Below, in pieces: positions 20,130 through 24,900 of a DNA stretch of 24,900 bases. Origin of the DNA: Ettlia oleoabundans (taxonomy: Eukaryota > Chlorophyta > Chlorophyceae > Chlamydomonadales); contig JAAMXP010004738.1 of assembly GCA_019693395.1 (NCBI GenBank), positions 1 to 24,900 on the forward strand, written 5' to 3'. A model generated the notes under the pieces. That model made no database searches. It had not been told where the DNA came from and worked only from the letters and a program-made list of their open reading frames with translations. The translations under genes and the position numbers were made by a program. Numbering within the stretch: the first letter of the stretch is position 1; each line of letters starts with the position of its first letter.

Positions 20130-23094
20130 TCAGGCCGCGGTAGCCGCCCCTTCCTGCTCAGCAGCGGCCTGTCCCGCCTGAGACAGCACATCTCCGCTGG
20201 CCTTCTCCACCTGTTGCCGCTGCTGATCCTGCACTGCTGCCCCTGGGTTGAGCTGCATTGCCGCCACTGGCCTCCCCTTGAGATGCTTGGCTGCCAGCAG
20301 TGCTGCCATGCGCCCCTCAATAGCAGCAACCTCCAATGCTGACACCGCATTCTCCAGCGCGGCCGTGTAGTAGAGGCCGGGGGCCAGGACAAAAGGGGCA
20401 AAGTCCTCCGGTGGGTCGAAACTGCAGGGCACAACCGAAACGTATTTGGGTTGACTGAACAACCAGAGCAACGAAGGAGGTACAGTTCCCTGCTTCAAAG
20501 CCGAAAGCGAGGGTGGACCAGCTTGCCCACCCAGCAACAAGCATGCATTGAGTAGTGTGCTGACGAGTATGCGTGGCATGTGCGCAGCCGCACCTGGGGT
20601 ACGCACCGGGCGTGGACCACACCTTGGTCGCCACAACCTCAAAACCTGCGGCAGATTGCGGGGGTGGGAAGGGGGGGCGCCAATGCAGCAGCAGTCACAG
20701 GCAATACTCGGATGTTTGTCACACCATGCAGCAGGACATGTTCAACTGGTGCAGCAGGCTTGCAACCAGAAGTGAGTGACACTGACCAAACCAACCGGCA
20801 GCCCCTGCTTGCCTTGCTCGAACATCATTGAGGCCCAGGCGTGTGGCAGCGGCTCCCGGCTGAACATCTTCCACAGCGTTGTGTTGTCCGAAACGGTGCG
20901 CCCCACCAGGCTCAACGAGCTCCAGGGCACAGATGCCTCATCAGTCACCATTACAGCACCTGCACTGGCCAGTAGCCAAGTATGGGTAGTGGGGACGTTG
21001 CCGCAACAGCCGTTCCATTTCAACACCAAGCGCATCACTAGAGCGCTGCGCGTCTCACAATGCAGGAACTCCAGCAAGCCTGATGTTGACACGCCAGTCC
21101 TATGGTTTTCCAGCCATGCAGACACGCACCATAGTCCATGTTTGACAGGCCAAAGTAGGAGGGTCGTACCGCCCCCTTGATGACTGTCGTCACAGTTTGC
21201 TGGTACTTGCGTGCGGGGATAACGGGCAGGTCCAGCCCTGGGAAGCCGAGGCCGCTGCTCTCCAGGGGGGTGGCCACAATGACGGCATCATAGGTGCCTG
21301 CCCCACCCTGCATCCCACCTACTGCCTCCTCCCGCACCCCAGCCGACTGGCCAGATCCCGCAGAGCATTGCTGCTGCACCTGCAGGCGGAACCGACCGTC
21401 GGGCAGACGCTCCACACTGGCGACAGCGGCGGGGCGGTGCACTGTGGCATTCACCAGCTCCAGCGCGCGACTGGCCAGCTGGCTGTTGCCGCCTTTGATG
21501 CGGAACAGCGAGGGCTCGGTTGCAGGCAGCATGGACACAAGGCCTGCACCGCGGTACCGCCACACGTGTTGTCAATGCTCTTCACGGCAGCTGCTTGCCA
21601 ACCACCCATGCCGCTGCTCAAAGTGAACCAATGGGCAACACCGACGTGCAGGTACCATGCTCCACCCAGCCATGCTGTACTCAAGCACCCACAAACAAAC
21701 ATACTAGCATAGCATGCCACATCACAGGGTGCTCTTATGCCCAGCCCACATGATGGCAGAGACCACACCCTCACCCACCCGCCAGTGCGTTGAGCTGCTG
21801 GTTGCCCTGGTTGTAGTTCACACGGTTCACCCCCGCTATCAGCTCCTGCCCCAGCGTGTCGGCAGAGGTGCCGTATGCCTCACGCAGCCACTCAAACATG
21901 GAAGCCTGCTGGTCACAGACAGGCACACAGGAGGGCAGGGACAAGGGCAGGGTGATGCAGCCCGCATGTCGCACCTAGGCCTTGGCTGTCAGCTGTGCCC
22001 TGAAGCTGTGGCCACCCTGGCAACAGTGAAAAGAGGTGTCGTGGTGCTGGCAGAACCACCAGCTATTACCATCGTCAACAAAGCAGTGGACGGATGTGGC
22101 AGGAGAGGATGGAGTGTGCAGCAGCCATGTGAGGGCGTGCGGGGAGGGGGAGCCAGGCTGGCACCTACCTGGGTCAGGTCGTACAGGCCCACCGCCTGCA
22201 GCAGCTTGTCGGGGCGCTCAAAGGTGCTGCCCTTGTCCAGGAGTGTATAGATGCCTGCACAGCAGACGACGGATTGAAGCCGTTGTATGACTAACAGCAA
22301 TGAACAGAGCAGCAACAGTGGCCTTGGGTGCATCATGCCGGCTAGCGCGTCCTTTGCCCCGCACGCACCCTGGAACTTCACAAAGGCGGCTGCTGGGGCG
22401 GGGCGAAAGGAGAACCAGGAGAACCAGTAGCGCAACAGCAGTCGGAAGAGGGTGAGCAGGCGCCATGGCGATTCTCTAAACACCAGCTGCCGCCCATCAT
22501 ACAGGGCCAAGAGGCCATCGGCGGGGGGTGGCTCCCGCTCCAGACCCGCTGCTTGCGCCAGATCCCGCACCAGGTAGTTCTTGTGCCATACTATTGATGC
22601 GCCTGCACCCAACATGTCAAGTCAGCGGGCTGTGAGGAAGAACAGAGGACCAGCAGTGGGCAGGATTGTGGGCTGCAACCCCTGGCAAAGTGACAAGAGA
22701 GTCGGGGGCAGGGATGGGTGAGCAGCCATAGGGCCAGCAGCTGGTCCCCACCCAGCTCCAGTGTAACACCGTCATATTCTACTTCACGGGCCCTTCCTCC
22801 CAGTTGATCCCGCTCAAAACTGCAAAAATAGGTTTGGCACGGGGTAATGTGCAGAGAAGAGCAGTCAATGTCTGGTTTTCGCACGGGCGCATTAGGTCAC
22901 TGGTGAAGTGTGCGGGGCGGCGCCAGGTCCACTCACACTTCGATCTCCGCCTGCTCTCCCAGCGCCTGTCTGGCATAATAGGCAGCTGCAGATCCGGCTA
23001 CCCCACCCCCAATCAGGGCTATGCGCTGCGCTTTGGCGCCGGCCAGGCACCAGGCAATACAAGCGGTGAATAGCAGTAGCTTGACGGGAACCAT
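20130..23094 (-). CDS. PCYOX1: Prenylcysteine oxidase (farnesylcysteine lyase type)
   Basis: FAD thioether oxidase that breaks prenylcysteine, from degraded prenylated proteins, into prenyl aldehyde, cysteine and H2O2; lysosomal or vacuolar in known cases. Exons: 23094-22937, 22819-22752, 22602-22369, 22254-22169, 21908-21779, 21543-21130, 20959-20792, 20645-20594, 20421-20130; in-phase total 533 aa (human enzyme about 505). Residues 1-22 form a signal peptide (LLLFTACIAWCLAGAKA). The dinucleotide fold follows at once: RIALIGGGVAG with Gly29, Gly31, Gly34, then VFERDQLGGR. Further family blocks are LELGASIV (EAGGSI in animals), IAGVNRVNYNQ, FRIKGGNSQLA, DAVIVATPLE, GAYPSFDPPEDFAPF and LYYTAALENAVSALEVAAIEG. 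The C-terminus is Ala/Gln-rich. Exon 1 is short and exon joins at phase 1 and 2 are supported by conservation. It is head-to-head with the small DFRP-like gene. Confidence 0.93.
21906..21911 (-). other. Tandem NAGNAG acceptor in prenylcysteine oxidase
   Basis: The acceptor of intron 4 reads GACCAGCAG|GCT on the minus strand. Either CAG could be used, giving QASMFEWL or ASMFEWL, a one-residue difference. Both keep the frame. Confidence 0.55.
22255..22368 (-). other. Exitron-like intron 3 of prenylcysteine oxidase (114 bp, stop-free)
   Basis: The donor is TTCCAGG|GTGCGT and the acceptor TGTGCAG|GC. The length is 38 codons exactly and the minus-strand frame stays open through it. Retention would insert a peptide with a hydrophobic core (RPLLLLCSLLLVIQ), which could act as a membrane anchor or disrupt folding. 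The spliced junction VKFQ-GIYTLLDKG fits the family. Confidence 0.6.
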
Positions 23095-23202
23095 AGGGTG
23101 TTAGGGCTGATCAGAGGGGATCAGCAAGGCTGCAAGGATTCCACGTCCAATTCTTGACAGCAGAAAGCCAACGTGGCACCAGCACACTCAAAGCCAGCAT
23201 TG
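23095..23202. promoter_or_regulatory. Very short divergent interval, prenylcysteine oxidase / DFRP-like gene
   Basis: Only 108 bp separate the two proposed ATG codons. Both promoters would have to fit here or overlap the transcribed regions, unless the plus-strand gene has a further upstream exon or start. I see no motif. Confidence 0.4.
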
Positions 23203-23529
23203 ATGAAGCAAGTGTGCCCTCCACCACTTCTTGGCAACCTCAGCTTGTGCAGAATGCCAGTGCCACTGCCGCCCCAACATGAGGGCCAGCAGCAGGGGCT
23301 GCAACCTGCACCCGAGCAACAGCGGCAACAAGAGCCGTCCCTTCAGCGGCGGATGAGCGCGGATCAGTTTAAGACGTGGCAGAAGGAGAAGAGGATGCCG
23401 ACGCAAGAGGCAGTGGCAGCGGCAGCAGCGGCGAGGCGGGAGGCCATCAAGGCGGGACGCATCCCTCCAGAGGAGCTGACTGGCAGGGAGCTTCATGAGC
23501 ACCATCCACATCTCTTCGACGGCTATTAG
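23203..23529 (+). CDS. Small protein with DFRP (ZC3H15/RWDD1 C-terminal)-like region
   Basis: A 108-codon frame without intron. The first part is Pro/Gln-rich and low in complexity (PLPPQHEGQQQ, PEQQRQQEP). The last 60 residues look structured: MSADQFKTWQKEKR, a poly-Ala/Arg helix, then IKAG and LTGRELHEHHPHLF at the very end. This order (F..W..EKR, ..KAGK.., [LI][ST]GREL[FV]....P.LF) is that of the DFRP domain, which in ZC3H15/DFRP1 and RWDD1/DFRP2 binds and stabilises DRG GTPases. Unlike ZC3H15 there are no CCCH fingers, and unlike RWDD1 no RWD domain or acidic tail is seen. Start choices: ATG 23203, a later ATG 23254, or a missed 5' exon spliced at CAG 23250-23252. The match is by eye and moderate; it may be a truncated relative or an unrelated short protein. 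Confidence 0.55.
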   Translation: MKQVCPPPLLGNLSLCRMPVPLPPQHEGQQQGLQPAPEQQRQQEPSLQRRMSADQFKTWQKEKRMPTQEAVAAAAAARREAIKAGRIPPEELTGRELHEHHPHLFDGY

Positions 23530-24409
23530 GAACAAACTCCGGTTTGGAGAATTGGGCACTGCAAACATGCCCACCAGCCAGGGCACCCCTGCCTCTCCAA
23601 CCCTTTTTGAGTCATCCAGATGTAAACTGCACCACAATCCTCCTGCCCTCATGAGCAGCGATCAAAGGGGAGTAAGCAACACAACAACTGGCAATGGGAT
23701 CAAGGATGGAGAGAGACAGGTGCATGGGGGGCAAGCCAGGGTGCAGGCAAGCGTGCGGCTGTGACCAGCCTCGAAGCAGACCATCTTGGGTGTGCAGGTC
23801 TTGCTGGTTGTGCTAGGGCTGCCATCCAAAGGGAGCTGCATGACCACCAATGCCACATCTCTTTCAACAGCTGTTGATTCCTTATGAACCAAGTTAATAG
23901 CTGTTTACAGTTGCAACAGCGTCGTATATGCTCATGCATTGGTTGTGTGAAAAGCCAGGTAGGGCGCAGAGGTGGGGAAGGGGGCATTGGAGGGCTCTCA
24001 ACACTCATCTTTAGTGTTTCGCACAGGGGCGACAGACAGGGATGGAAAGGGTGCGGAGGGGTGGATGGAACATGCAAAGGCGCTCAAAATTGGGGAAAAA
24101 AGATGTGGGGGGAATCTGAGGAGACACGAAACACCACACGCACACGCGGAACACGACACAAACCGCTCCACTCCTCTCGCAAAAGCTCTCCCGCTATCGC
24201 ATGACGGGACATGGTTGGGCAAAGGACAGGGTAGAAGTAAATGCCCAAGTTTGCATTAAAGAATCTGGTCACCCAGCTGGGCTAAGGTAGGGCTGCAGGG
24301 CGAGTGCAACGCTGGGGACCCAGAGCTAGGGCAGGCCGCAACGAGAAGGAAACCTGCCTCGCAGCACCACTCCGTTGACTCGACGCGTGAGGCGGCATTA
24401 CACCCACAA
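23530..24409. other. Convergent intergenic region, DFRP-like gene / Raf-like kinase
   Basis: This 880 bp interval is the longest here without a gene. It contains the decayed copy of the DFRP-like 3' end at 23812-23877. The rest (23950-24300) has short frames with no recognisable features and an A/G-rich purine stretch near 24040-24130. Probably two 3' UTRs and spacer. Confidence 0.55.
23812..23877 (+). pseudogene. Degenerate copy of the 3' end of the DFRP-like gene
   Basis: The strand-plus reading ARAAIQRELHDHQCHISFNSC-stop parallels ARREAIK..RELHEHHPHLFDGY-stop of the upstream gene. DNA similarity is clear from GGGAGCTxCATGAxCACCA through CACATCTCTT to the stop codon (23830-23877 against 23485-23529). 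About 11 codons (AGRIPPEELTG) are missing before RELH, and small insertions total 3 nt, so the frame still ends at a stop in the corresponding place. No start codon or full-length frame is attached. A CAG at 23795-23797 just upstream resembles an acceptor, so an alternative terminal exon is a second possibility. Confidence 0.65.
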
Positions 24410-24900
24410 TCATTTGCGCACGCTGCTGCTGCCACCGCCGGACCTGAGGCGTGCCAAAAGGCCACCGCCACCACCACCGCTGCTGGTAACGCCTGTGGAT
24501 GCCACTTTCCTCACTCCTCCCGCGCTGTCCTGCTGGCGATACACCTCCAGCAGCTCCTCAGTTTTCACCTTGAGCTGCAGGCGAGCGGACCGAGGGGAGC
24601 AAACCAGGGTGATAGACGGCAATACACGCTAACGCAGGGTTAACGAGCGTGACACCACGCTGGCACGGTTTATGACTTGTTGCGCCCTGCACCTGCCCAG
24701 CTCACAATTGGGACACATCCCCCTCGTCTGACTGCCACCACCCGCCCCCGCTCCATGCACCTGCTCAAATGATGGCCGCACGTTTGGGTCCCGCTGCCAG
24801 CACAGGCGCATGATGTCTGAGAGCGGCGGTGGGCAGTTTGGCGGGATGGGGGGGCGCAGGCCCTTCTGCACCACCCCCACAGCCGCCTGCAGTGGCGTCA
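24410..24900 (-). CDS. Raf-like (MAPKKK-type) protein kinase, C-terminal exons only
   Basis: C-terminal end of a kinase catalytic domain continuing beyond the right edge. Exons seen: 24900-24761 (starts outside the window) and 24574-24410, joined in phase 0 across a GTGCAT...CTGCAG intron, giving RPSFEQ-LKVKTEELLEVYR. The stretch TPLQAAVGVVQKGLRPPIP, then LSDIMRLCWQRDP..RPSF, is subdomains X-XI as in plant and algal Raf-like/HT1/CTR1-type dual-specificity kinases; the Arg of RPSF is the conserved subdomain XI Arg. The tail after the kinase domain is short, with a Gly run and a Ser/Arg-rich end (SGGGSSSVRK). The catalytic loop and activation segment are outside the window, so substrate class and activity cannot be judged. 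Confidence 0.85.

Overview
This is nuclear DNA of a photosynthetic eukaryote, most likely a GC-rich green alga. A trebouxiophyte or Chlorella-like lineage is my best guess, made from sequence style only. The proteins are plant-type: a MUT9/PPK-class kinase, a plant Raf-like kinase C-terminus and PEX10. Coding regions are split by many short introns (about 100-390 bp) with GC-rich donors, and some protein-coding parts are short exons that no single long reading frame shows. I see no transposon, tRNA, rRNA, CRISPR array or prokaryotic operon.

Layout, left to right: (1) 25-3390 minus, mitochondrial processing peptidase beta subunit, C-terminus off the left edge; (2) 3738-6591 plus, monoacylglycerol-lipase-like alpha/beta hydrolase; (3) 7013-8074 minus, organelle-type TsaE ATPase; (4) 8263-9745 plus, peroxin-10; (5) 10459-15609 minus, MUT9-like (PPK/MLK) casein-kinase-1-type kinase in 15 exons; (6) about 16024-19894 plus, seven-bladed RCC1-repeat protein; (7) 20130-23094 minus, prenylcysteine oxidase; (8) 23203-23529 plus, small protein resembling the C-terminal DFRP domain of ZC3H15/RWDD1; (9) 24410-24900 minus, last two exons of a Raf-like kinase. 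I built exon-intron models by hand from splice signals, reading-phase agreement and family conservation. All 53 complete introns join in phase.

The nine genes alternate strand without exception, giving four head-to-head pairs with 108-414 bp between start codons and four tail-to-tail pairs. The short divergent intervals are candidate bidirectional promoters: MPP-beta with lipase, TsaE with PEX10, kinase with RCC1 protein, prenylcysteine oxidase with the DFRP-like gene. Otherwise these are housekeeping functions in different compartments (mitochondrion, probably an organelle for TsaE, peroxisome, nucleus, lysosome/vacuole), with no evident shared pathway.

The points most worth a second look are two GC-AG introns in one gene, four stop-free introns of length 3n (in PEX10, prenylcysteine oxidase, the MUT9-like kinase and the lipase), a DFRP-like gene lacking the zinc-finger part with a decayed copy of its 3' end 0.3 kb downstream, and the strict strand alternation. 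I did not find a clear-cut new multi-gene system.
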